Positions 54,458-64,000 of a stretch of DNA of 64,000 bases are shown in pieces. The notes beneath the pieces were generated by a model that did no database searches, was not told where the DNA came from, and was given only the letters and a program-made list of their open reading frames with translations. Origin of the DNA: Labia minor (taxonomy: Eukaryota > Arthropoda > Insecta > Dermaptera > Spongiphoridae); NCBI GenBank assembly GCA_963082975.1, contig OY720346.1, positions 32,234,720-32,298,719 on the forward strand, read 5' to 3'. Numbering within the stretch: the first letter of the stretch is position 1; each line of letters opens with the position of its first letter. The position numbers and the translations under genes were made by a program.

Positions 54458-54757
54458 AGTATTCTATCTATCTCTATCTATGTGGCTCCGCGGAACTCGA
54501 AAGTTTTGGCCGCAGCAACTCTCCAAGAGTCCCTATCCTGAGCCACAATCTTCGAACCACTACCCTCTCCTCCTATCTCTTTCCTTCTCCACCCAACGCG
54601 TCCTTGGTCTTCCAAGCGGGCTTGTCCCACTCGGTCTCCACTCCAATATATTTTTTGCCATTCTTTCCTCTCCCATTCTAGCCACGATCCCTGTTCATCA
54701 TAGCCTTCTCGAGTTTATAACCTTAACTATGCCTGGAGACGAATAGAATTCATGCAA
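54458..54757 (-). pseudogene. LINE C-terminal fragment, minus strand
   Basis: Reverse-strand copy of the same 3' region as 50750-51048: the complement contains the HEFYSSPGIVKVIN-like start, MGEERMAKNILE-like middle, PLGRPRTRWV and VAQDRDSWR-like end, with GTGGCTCCGCGGAACTCGAA marking the 3' terminus at 54481-54500 next to a TCTA microsatellite. Frames are broken by indels. The two plus-strand frames at 54424-54746 are shadows of it. Confidence 0.75.
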
Positions 54758-56029
54758 AAATATTGCATTTATTATATTATATCTTCTCACTATTTTTAAT
54801 TTTTAACTAAAATAAATAAGTTCTAATTTTTATTTATTTTATTTTTATAAAAATATAATTTTATTCATTGAACAAACTATTTATTTCAGAATATTCAATA
54901 ATATCAATAATTTTTATGATTTTCTGTAAAAAATAAATTATCCATAATTTTATGTTTAAATTAAATATTATTCAATATCCGCGTAGTAATTATTTGATTT
55001 TTGAATAATAAATGAATATTGACTGCTAAAACATGTTTTACCATTAAATATTTTTTATAGTTTTCAATGTGTGAAATATGGCATTTGTCCGAGGCGACAC
55101 AAATGCTACTTCACTGAAAAAATATATTTTTGAATTTTTTTTACCAAAACAAAAATCGGAATATTTATTATTCCTAAATTCTCGACTATATTACTACCAT
55201 TCTGCCTTGGTCAACCTTAGTTCAATCTGATATTGATTGTGCAAGATATTTTGGAGCCTGACTTAAGTAAAACTTCACCTTTCCAATCAATCCAAAAATA
55301 CCCCTATGTCTCTTCATGATTCGGACTAAGCATCCAAAAATTACTTTCTCTTAACTCTTTTCCAAATAGAGTCAAACTGAATGAAAACGTCAATAAAATC
55401 TCATCATACCTGAAAACAAACCGGAAAAACATCTTATTTTTATATATAAAAATAAATATATATTATGAGAATTTAAATAAAACAAATAATGATAGATTGT
55501 TTTTTGGTAGAAAAAACATTTATTATAGATTTAGTCAGTTCTATTTATTTATGATTTGTGGGAATAGGAGGTTGTGGAGGGGAATTAGGAAGGGTTGAAA
55601 AAGGGATACGATAGACCATCTGTTCTCTAGTTGTATGGTTCATTAAAGGTTTTGTGAGATTAGGATACAAATTATTTATATCAACTATTCCCCACCCATT
55701 TCAATCTATATATTATCATAATATTTCAAATGACAGCTGTTTTTGTAAAAGATTTTTCATATGTAAAAACTGTTTTATATCAAAATATAGAAGCTTATAA
55801 TAATAAATATAAAACTACTGAAGTGGCAATTCTTTTAAAAAAAAACTTTTAAAATCACGGATAAATATAATTAACAGCTAACCAGAAAACCGTATAATTT
55901 TAATTAAGGACAAATTTTTACCCCAATTTGAAAAAATGATATAGCCTGTGTTGTTTTGTTCAAAAGATATATAATAAAAAATAAAATAAAATGTGATTAA
56001 TTATTATACTCAATAAATAATAGTTAAAA
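54758..56029. other. AT-rich DNA, nothing supported
   Basis: AT-rich, with a slightly G-rich patch near 55560-55690. No gene or repeat relationship was recognised. Confidence 0.5.
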
Positions 56030-56400
56030 AATATATAATATTATTTTAAATTTAATTTATTATTATATATAGCTGTATTTCTTAAATACAAAATATTATG
56101 AATAAAATAAAATTAAAAATATTTATTTTAATAATAGTTTGTAATCAAATTACGAAATATATATTATGTTATATCCACAGGCCATACTTTTCTATCTTTC
56201 AGTGCATGAATACTTACGTTTAAGGGCTGTATATTTTATGACTATTTTTTTTTAATTTATGTTCTTTTAAATTATTTGAAGTTGTTTAATATATTTTGTC
56301 GTTTATTTATTTTAAATAATAATCTTAATCTTAAATATTCATAGTTCATAAGGAATATTTTTTTTAAAGTACCGAGCCGCGGCTCGGTGAACCGGGTACT
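56030..56400. mobile_element. Possible hAT-related remnant with GC palindrome
   Basis: AATATTTATTTTAATAAT and AATCAAATTACGAAATATA at about 56118-56162 match the leader of the hAT at 45725-45840. At 56371-56388 there is a perfect 18-bp palindrome, ACCGAGCCGCGGCTCGGT, followed by GAACCGGGTACT; GC palindromes of this kind are usual just inside hAT ends. No transposase frame or duplication was found. Confidence 0.35.
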
Positions 56401-58204
56401 ATATAATTATAATAACAAATTTCAATTAATTAAATATAAAATTATTTATTAAATTAAAATACTCTTCCCCTTGTATCTTTTATAATCATTATTATCTTAT
56501 AACAATTATTAAAGTTTTTCTCTCATGTATGTTATTTTTGTCTATCATTTTCCAAACATTTTATTAAAAAATAATTTCATTAAAATAATGATGAAAATTA
56601 AATTTAAAAATAGTTGATAACTCATAATGTGGTATTTTGAGAAAAAGAAATTATATAAAAATTACTAAAATACTTATTTATTATAAAAATTTAAAGTTGA
56701 ATTTTTTGACTCAAATTAAATATATATTAAATTATAATAAAATGTACAAATATGCTTTAATTATAATAGAGAATAAATTTAAAATAAATATAATAAATAA
56801 ATAAATGAAAAATAATAAATTAAAAAAGACCTAATAATAAATAAATTAAAATTGAAATAAAAATATTCTGCTGTTAAATGTGGATATTCTAAATTTATTA
56901 TAATTTCTAAATTATTTACATTAAATCAAAAAACATACCAATTTTTCATGTTTTGTTTTATTTTAGCATTTTTCGATTTCTATTTTTATTTGTTTCTATT
57001 CTAATAACTAAATTAATATAACTATATTATTATAATTTAGAAAATCATTCTACCTAAGAGTATGCGAAATGTATTTTACAAGAAACGAATAAATAAAAGA
57101 AAAATAACTAAAATAAATATTTACTATAATTATAAGAAATCAAAAAAATTAATTTATAATAAAAATTTATAAATAGATAAAAAAAAAAGATTCTTTGAAA
57201 GTATTATAATGTAGAAAATAATATAGAAGAAAATAGAGAGAGATGATGATAATATCAAATTGAGTTTTATGTGTTAATGAATAACGTTTTGCCGTTTTCA
57301 GCATTGAATAAGTGGCTTTTTTGGTGTAAATGTGTCTGTATATGCCTTACAATAGAACCAATTAGAATGAATTGGAATTGTATTTGAATGTAGCCATGTA
57401 ATAAGAGGGTCTGAGGGTGTCTATAAATGTTGCCTATAGCTCTCTCTCTCTCTCTATCTATCTCTCGAAATATTTGAGCAACACTGTGTGGAGTGGGTGA
57501 ATGGAAGTTGGCTGGAGAGACAGTAGCGAGAGGTTGGGAAGGGTGGGTGTTTTAAGCACTGCCAACTCAGCGATTCAATTAAATAGATACCGCCGCAGAT
57601 TTCGGCCACAGAATTGGCCAACTTGGCAACAGTGTACAATTCAAATAGCCCTTTTGTAAAATATAGTGAAATACATGTGAAAAGATAGATAGATAGAGGG
57701 AGTGTGTGTGAGTATATATATATATATTTGTGTGATATTCATTAAAGATTGAAATATATATAAAAAATAGCATATTTTTTTTACATCTTTCTACTAAAAA
57801 TAATTATAAAAAAAGAGAGAATTTTTTTATATTTTTTTATTTTTATAAAATCAAATATTATGGTAAATTATTAATTTACCGTAACGTAATTGAAATATAT
57901 AATTTATGACCAATAGAATATAATTATAATTTCATTATTTAACAATTTAAAATAGTTTGTATTTTTGTATTGTTTTAATATCATCCTCTTTCGGAATGAT
58001 TTATTAAACATGTATGTTATATAAATTGAATAATACGGTCCCAATTGAGTATCCCCTGTTATTATATATATAATATCCAATCGTCACTCACTCACTCGCT
58101 GGTCCGAAAAACGTAACATTCGGACGACTCCTTTTGTTCAGTGGGTCTTTCAAAAAAATATTCCAATTTTGAGTGAAAACGAAAATCCAAATGAAATAAA
58201 AAAT
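56401..58204. other. AT-rich DNA with one GC-richer patch
   Basis: Mostly simple AT sequence. A patch at about 57440-57650 starts with a CT/CTAT microsatellite and is GC-balanced, but it has no recognisable frame or RNA. The minus-strand frame 57454-57639 is not credible as a gene. Confidence 0.45.
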
Positions 58205-58341
58205 ATACTGATTGAATTAAAATGAATTAAAACCTTTCGCATACAGACTTTCAACAAATTACTATGTATTGCATCGGGGGTACAAGGTGCGGAGCCCCCT
58301 GTCTAACTTCGCAGAGCGCCTCTGGCTTTCTGGGAAACTAG
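58205..58341 (+). mobile_element. Helitron 3' terminus, diverged copy
   Basis: TACTGATTG, CAGACTTTCAAC, TCGGGGGTACA and GCGGAGCCCCC appear in the same order as at 14460-14625, ending with CTAG (58338-58341) then T. The last hairpin has decayed (GCAGAGCGCCTCTGGC). It is non-autonomous. Confidence 0.6.
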
Positions 58342-58499
58342 TTTAAATATAAAGAAAATAGATTAATTTCAATTTTCATTTTAATTAATTAAATAATTAA
58401 TTATTTAGAAATTAAATATTAAAATTCATATAATTTCATTTTAATAATTCTGATAATTATTGAAATTAATATTATATTGTATTCATTGTAAAATGGATA

Positions 58500-58990
58500 T
58501 GTGTTAAGAGTCCCCGCAGACCACAGACTTTCTATCGGCCGATAGTTTAGTTGGGCTCTTAACCAGTACGCAGATGTATGCAAGTGCGCACACTATGACG
58601 ATTTGGTATCGGCCGATAAATAAGTTTCATGGGCTTCCCGATTCACTTCAAACTTAACTGCCGGCCAACTATTAATATTGGTTATGCTCATTCGATAATT
58701 TCGAAAATTTTTTCGGGTAATCGAGTAATTTGGAAAGCATCGTGGAAAATTGTCTATTTAATAATCTATCACTAAGGATAGGATGCACCCAATATTCCCG
58801 GGCTTTCTTTTTGGTTTTCCTCCTCCGTTGTATGAGAGCAATAATAACATTTCTGTGCAATGTTTTATTAATTTTCATTGTGTGACCACTCTTTTCAACA
58901 CTAGCAAATAGTTAGAGAATAGTCGGCAGGCTGTTGGCTAGTTTGCGCACTCATCACTGACTGTTTAGTTGGCGTGGTGTGCGTACTAGC
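58500..58990 (-). mobile_element. PIF/Harbinger-like remnant (boundaries uncertain)
   Basis: A GC-balanced block containing a transposase N-terminal-like frame on the minus strand and two copies of the palindrome TATCGGCCGATA (58541-58552 and 58607-58618). I could not match terminal inverted repeats or the 3-bp duplication expected for this superfamily, so the limits are only those of the unusual composition. Confidence 0.4.
58672..58878 (-). pseudogene. PIF/Harbinger transposase N-terminal fragment
   Basis: 68 codons from an ATG on the minus strand. After a basic stretch (QRRRKTKKK) comes EYWVHPILSDRLLNRQFSTM and LLDYPKKFSKL, which fits the W-V-H-P-x..R...F..L...L....KF pattern at the start of Harbinger/HARBI1-like nucleases. 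The frame stops where the family normally continues into the DDE domain, and no such domain is found nearby. A truncated remnant, or a MITE-like derivative carrying a piece of its parent. Confidence 0.5.
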
Positions 58991-59265
58991 AGGCCAACCC
59001 GATTGTTGAAAATAATTCATTCTCTTATCTATGAATTTTGTAATTATTTTTTAATATACTTTATTTTTTTCTCGAAAAATAAAAAATGATGGTTAAAAAT
59101 TACATTATCAAAAGAAATAGGAAAAACCGAAAGTGTTCAGTAAATCAAGTTCTTTATTTTCACATATGTAATTTGATTAAGAGATTTGTATAATTTTATC
59201 AATTAATAAATAAATGTCATGAGTTATTAAAGCTTTGTGGCTGTTTTTATTTATAAGGGAATTGG

Positions 59266-59349
59266 TATTTGTTATTGTAAATTTATTAAAACTAATGTGT
59301 ATTAGTGTATATTTTTTGTAGTTTTTGAATAAATTTACAATAACAAATA
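59266..59349. repeat. Inverted repeat / foldback, 22-bp perfect arms
   Basis: The arms 59266-59287 and 59328-59349 are perfect reverse complements (beginning TATTTGTTATTGTAAATT), separated by 40 bp. The outer flanks echo the symmetry imperfectly (TTATAAGGG at 59251-59259 against CCCCTTATAA at 59376-59386 or close by). It could be a decayed foldback or MITE. Confidence 0.6.
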
Positions 59350-61013
59350 TCAATATGTGGTTTTATTTACAAAATCCCCTTATAAATGTCATGAATATTC
59401 ATCAATTTTTTTGTTAGTAATTTAATCAAATTTAAAAGGAATCTAATTAAACAGCTTCAATTAATATTTGAGAAATAATATTATAAATTATAATAAGATT
59501 ATATATTATAATATTATAAATTTATATGTAAATTAGAGAATTATATATATAAATATAATTAGGGTGGGTGATTTTTGTCTTTGAGGAGTCAGGTACGAAT
59601 TCCGGTGAGAGAAAGGCATTTTCAAAAGTTCAAAAATTAATTAAATTTTACAACCAAATATAAACGAAAAACATCAAACTCGAATTGCTCATTAAAAGTA
59701 ATCTTATTATTAACTAGTAATTAATCCATTAATAAAAATATTGTTGTTTTTATAGTACTTATTATTTTATTTTCTATTTTAAACTGTATATTATATATAA
59801 CTTTAATACTTTTAAACTATCTTATAGTTTAGCTAGGCAAATTTTGAACTTGTTAAAATTGTGCCGCAATAAAAACTGATTTACATATATCACCGTTAAT
59901 TTGCAACTTTTTTTTTTATAAATCATAATTTTCTTTTTGTGATGTGTTTTTAATATATTTTTAGTTGGAAGTGGATTAATTATAAAGTATAATTTAAATA
60001 TAATTTATCCTTATATATTTCAGTTTACACTTAATTGTAATTTAAACATATTTTATCTTCTTAAAATTATACTTATCTTCTCTCCATTACAAATCTAATA
60101 ATTTTAATATTTAATAATTTTTAATTGATATTATTGTTATATTTTTATTAATTTTCAGAAAATAGAATATGCTATATATTTAATTTAAATGATGATAGCT
60201 TTAGAGATAATATTATTATTATTAACAGTAAAGAGTACTATTATTAGTAGTATTAGAGTAGAAAGTAATTAATTAATGTAAATTGAGTGTTATATTTATC
60301 CACACTGGATTTACAATAAAGTTAATCACATCATTTACAAACGAATTTTAATCGGAATAATTGAGTGTCGATATTGATCATCGACACTTGTTGAAACATT
60401 TTATAAATATCTATATATCAATCTCTCTCTATATATATTAGACTCTCTTTACCCACTCCCTTTCCTCGAATCTCTATAACTTTAGCACTCGCTACTCCTG
60501 TGTTTCATCCATTCACACATACACAATCCAATCTCACTTTCACTCTTTCAGAGACCCATCTCTTTTTATATATATTAAGAATTGTTTTATTCGAAAAAAA
60601 CATCCAATAATAATTATAAAAATTACAAATTAGATTTAATTTTCATAAATCTAAACAGAATTTATAAAAACTGAAAATCAGAATCTGGTAGTCAAACGGA
60701 TAAAACATGCTATCTAAATAGAATAATATAATAATAATAATTTAATAATTTTATTTCGTAAACTAGAAGAGGCCCAAAAAAATTTCATAAGGAAAGTTAT
60801 TTGAAATTGCAAAAGGAACCCACTGGTAAAGTATTATCCAAATCCACGAAATTGCGTTTACTTGAATAATTACCAAAATTCGTTTTTATCCGTGATTGAA
60901 TTAATTGAAATAAATATTTACATTCTTTATATAAGTGTATTTGGAGAAAAAAAACTAAAATATCAAAATTAATAAGTAAAAATTATATAAATATATATAT
61001 ATATTGGGTGAAG
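59350..61013. other. AT-rich DNA, nothing supported
   Basis: Low-complexity A/T sequence. A pyrimidine-rich stretch at 60420-60565 is the only compositional feature. It ends in a TA repeat used as target by the mariner. Confidence 0.5.
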
Positions 61014-62267
61014 GAAAAAGTATTTTCGGTTTTTTGTCAAGAAGTGCTACTGATGGTAGTATCTCCTGATACACTACCCATGGAAGGTCAAGCATACGCG
61101 CGTTTTAAAGTTGATATTACAGGTTATATTTTTGTTGTTGTCCGCTTTATTATTCGTTATTTGTGTTAAAAGTTATAATCGTGTGAAAATGAGTGAAATT
61201 TCCGAAGAAATCCGCCATGATATGCTTTTTTATTATAAGAAGGGCAAATCTGGTGCGAAAACATGCAGGGAAATCTGTGCAGTTTACGGTGAGGATGCTG
61301 TTTCGGAACGTACCGTACAACTTTGGTTTAATCAATTCTATTCTGGAAATTTCGATGTGAAAGATGCACCTCGCTCTGGCCAGCGAGTCACTGAAAGAGC
61401 CGATGAAATTCTGCAACTGGGGGAGTTAGACCGGCACTCAAAACATCGCATACGCACTAAACATCGATCAGAAAACTGTTTGGAATCATTTAAAAAAGGC
61501 TGGCTACTCAAAAATACTCGATTTTTGGGTGCCGCACGATTTAACGCAAAAAAATTTAATTGATCGAATTTCTATCAGTGAAATATGTTGTTAAAACGTA
61601 ATGAAATCGACCTATTTCTCAAGCAAATTGTGACGGTCGATGTAAAATTGATAAAATACGAGAATAAAAAACGCCAAAGGTCTTGGACAAAGGCTGGTGA
61701 ATCATCACAAAGGACTTCGAAGCCTGGATTGACGGCCAATAAGGTTATGTTGTGTGTATGGTGAGATTGGAAAGGAATAGTTTATTATGTGAGGTGCTTC
61801 ATCCTAGCCATTAATTCAGTTCTCTACTGTGAACAATTAACTAGATTACAGCAAGTAATTCAAAAAAAGCTTCCAGAATTGATCAATAGAAAGGGTGTTG
61901 TCTACCATCATGACAACGCATCTTTGATGACTCTCCACAAACTGACTGAACTTGGTTGGGAAGTTTTAATGCATCCACCATATAGTCCAGACCTTGCGCC
62001 ATCCGACTACTATTTGTTTCGCTCTTTGCAAAACTTCCTTGATGGAAAAAAATTGGCCAACAAAACATCCGTCTAAAACAGTGTGGCCGAATTTTTTGCC
62101 AGTAAACAACAGAAGTTCTACATTGATGGAATTATGAAATTACCCGGCAAATGGCAAAAGGTCAGATAATAATGGGAGGTTTATACTTGATTAAAATTGA
62201 TTATCAATAAAGAAAAATTTCATTCACATTGGGACAAAAAACCGAAAAGACTTTTTCCTTCACCCTA
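61014..62267 (+). mobile_element. Full-length mariner element (1,254 bp)
   Basis: The ends GGGTGAAGGAAAAAGTATTT and (reverse complement) GGGTGAAGGAAAAAGTCTTT form a ~33-bp inverted repeat with few mismatches. TA duplications lie at 61012-61013 and 62268-62269, inside a TA microsatellite. The size is standard for mariner. The single gene inside is broken. It is a different family from the deleted mariner at 44674. Confidence 0.85.
61189..62169 (+). pseudogene. Mariner transposase, frameshifted
   Basis: The start MSEISEEIRHDMLFYYKKGK (ATG 61189) and the HTH segment SERTVQLWFNQFYSGNFDVK are in frame to ~61425. Frame breaks then scatter the rest: VTVDVKLIKYENKK with the first catalytic D but a mutated GDEKW context (~61630), LPELINRKG and YHHDNASL with the second D (61789-62076 frame), HPPYSPDLAPSDYYLF with the third D of a DD34D triad, then FYIDGIMKLPGKWQKV at the end. 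All three catalytic positions can still be seen, but frameshifts and stops (including TAA after KTSV) abolish one continuous protein. The 39 codons upstream of the ATG in the frame from 61111 are leader. Confidence 0.88.
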
Positions 62268-64000
62268 TATATATATATATATATATATTTAAAAATTTAA
62301 AATAAATCTTAATATTAATAATACATTTATTTAAGTTAAATTAATTAACATAAAGCATCTAAAATTAAATATAATAATGAAGTTAATTAAATATAATAAT
62401 AAAGATAATTAAATATTCACAATCGATTAAAAACAAAAAAAAAGAATAAAATAAATAATTAATCTCTTAAATTTAAATAACTAGCATATATATATATATA
62501 TTATTAACGATGTACTATATCTGTCTATCTATCTATCAATCATGATTATTGAGATCAAAGAGACGCCTCTTTAATCTAGTTAATAAATTTTGTTCATTAA
62601 ATTGAATTTTCCATTTGGAAATGATTTTAGAGTTTATTTCTGGAAAATTTAATTTCTCATTTGTAAAATCAACAAAATAGGAATATAAATTCTTGGAATA
62701 AAAGAGATTATTTTACTTAATCTTCTACCCATCCATTATCTAAAAAGACAATTACATATACAAATCAAAAACATCAATAATAATAATAATTTAATTATTA
62801 AATTTCTGCTTTTAATTATAAAAAAATACTAATTTTAAAAATTACATTCTGATTTAATTAAATAGTCAATACATAATAAATAAAGTTTTTTTGTTTAAAT
62901 AGCGAATTCTAAACTTGTTCAGAAATTGAGCGCCTTCTTAGTCGAAGTTTGATTGTTAGTGAAGCACAAAAAACTTAATTAATAATTTAAAATTCGATAT
63001 TCTCGAGGTACATGAAACTTATTTCGAATTAGTATCCCATATAATCAACAGGTTTTAGCATTTACAATTTTTAAAAAATATTTCGCATACATTTTTTACT
63101 ATAATAATTTTTATGAAAATAATAGGAAACAAATTATTAAATATTAGATAATAATATAGAAATGTTAATACTCAAAATATAAAGTTTTATGGAGATGATA
63201 CAAAATAAAAGATCTTCAACACAAAAATTCAAAAATTTTTAGTAGAACTATGTTAATTCAATTATTATTATCTATTAAGTAATTTAATTAATTAAAATAT
63301 AACGAAAATTATTTTTATTGAGATTTATTTTATTTGCTTATTTAAAATAATTTAATTATATTTATGTAACTATTGATTGATAAGGATGTATTTTTATATT
63401 TGTTTTATTATATATAACGATAAAATGTAATATGTAGGTGAAAATATGATGGTTGGAAAGGGTTTTGAGGGCCTTATTGCCATCGTGAATGTGTAACCTC
63501 ATTATACACCATCTGTGATGAAGGGAAATGAATGTTTATGGAGTTTTTTTCTAAGACCCGAAGGCTTATCTCTTTCTCCACGTAAGGAAAATTATTACAG
63601 GCGGCCTTCCCAGAAATAGAGAGAAAGAGAGGGAGAGAGTGGGAGAGGTGGCCCAGGATACGAGAAACAAGCACAGGATTTAGGGCATGATTAATACTTT
63701 ATGACTACTCAAATCTGGCCTTTCCCCACCTCTACTATCATTCTTTTTCATTTTTTTTAAATACATATATAGATACATACATACAGGGAGTGAAAAAAAA
63801 ACAGAATAGAATTTAAATATTATAAAACGTAAGAATTAACATCAGAAATTCTATTTATTATATATAATTATAAGATATATAATTTTAAATCTCACTACTA
63901 CATATATCACAGGTACTTAAAATATCCTTATAATTAAAATTAATTAATTATAATTATAATTTATTAACCAGTTAAAAAAGAAATTAAATAATTTAATTCG
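62268..64000. other. AT-rich DNA with one GC-balanced patch
   Basis: Simple AT sequence apart from about 63430-63740, a purine-rich, GC-balanced patch (GAGAGAAAGAGAGGGAGAG). Its only frame (minus strand 63474-63674) is short and unrecognised. No element ends were found. Confidence 0.45.

Noticed and set aside
54424-54746. Two overlapping plus-strand frames (85 and 102 codons)
   Set aside because: Antisense shadows of the minus-strand LINE fragment.

Overview
The window is eukaryotic, very AT-rich and almost gene-free: no intact host gene could be recognised. It is a stack of transposable elements in simple-sequence-rich DNA. The repertoire (EN+ Penelope-like elements, mariner, Buster-type hAT, Helitron ends, an endonuclease/RT LINE family common in insects, and a TATA + TCAGTC initiator + DPE core promoter) points to an arthropod, most likely an insect. 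This is inference; the species cannot be named.

Layout. 1-21.2 kb: AT-rich DNA with LINE fragments (2131, 5874, 13380, 17290), five copies of an unassigned dispersed repeat called family A here (6691, 9512, 11223, 12652, 20206), a deleted hAT (7094-7549), Helitron 3' ends (9600, 14625, 17070), two TIR elements (19574-19741; 19900-21161) and one unrecognised broken reading frame (3327-3706).

21,434-43,631: the centrepiece, a 22.2-kb array of near-identical 2,729-bp Penelope-like units. Two intact units lie on the minus strand. At 27353 the array inverts, then come one 5'-truncated and five intact units on the plus strand. Both outer edges are element 3' ends, and a single 13-bp target-site duplication (21421-21433 = 43632-43644) flanks the whole block. 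It therefore looks like one insertion event primed from both sides of the target on a multimeric or circular RNA. Each spacer carries a consensus core promoter and a degenerate hammerhead-like motif.

44.7-48.5 kb: a 460-bp internally deleted mariner interrupted by a complete 3,316-bp hAT (Buster group) with an intact 619-codon transposase and a perfect 8-bp duplication. Its right end matches the deleted hAT at 7.1 kb, so it is a plausible mobilising partner.

49.6-64 kb: a LINE copy (49638-51048) sharing disabling lesions with the copy at 5.9 kb, a second LINE type (52021-52530), a reversed LINE fragment (54458), a Helitron end (58341), a PIF/Harbinger-like remnant (58672), a foldback (59266-59349) and a complete but broken mariner (61014-62267). 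The rest is AT-rich simple sequence.
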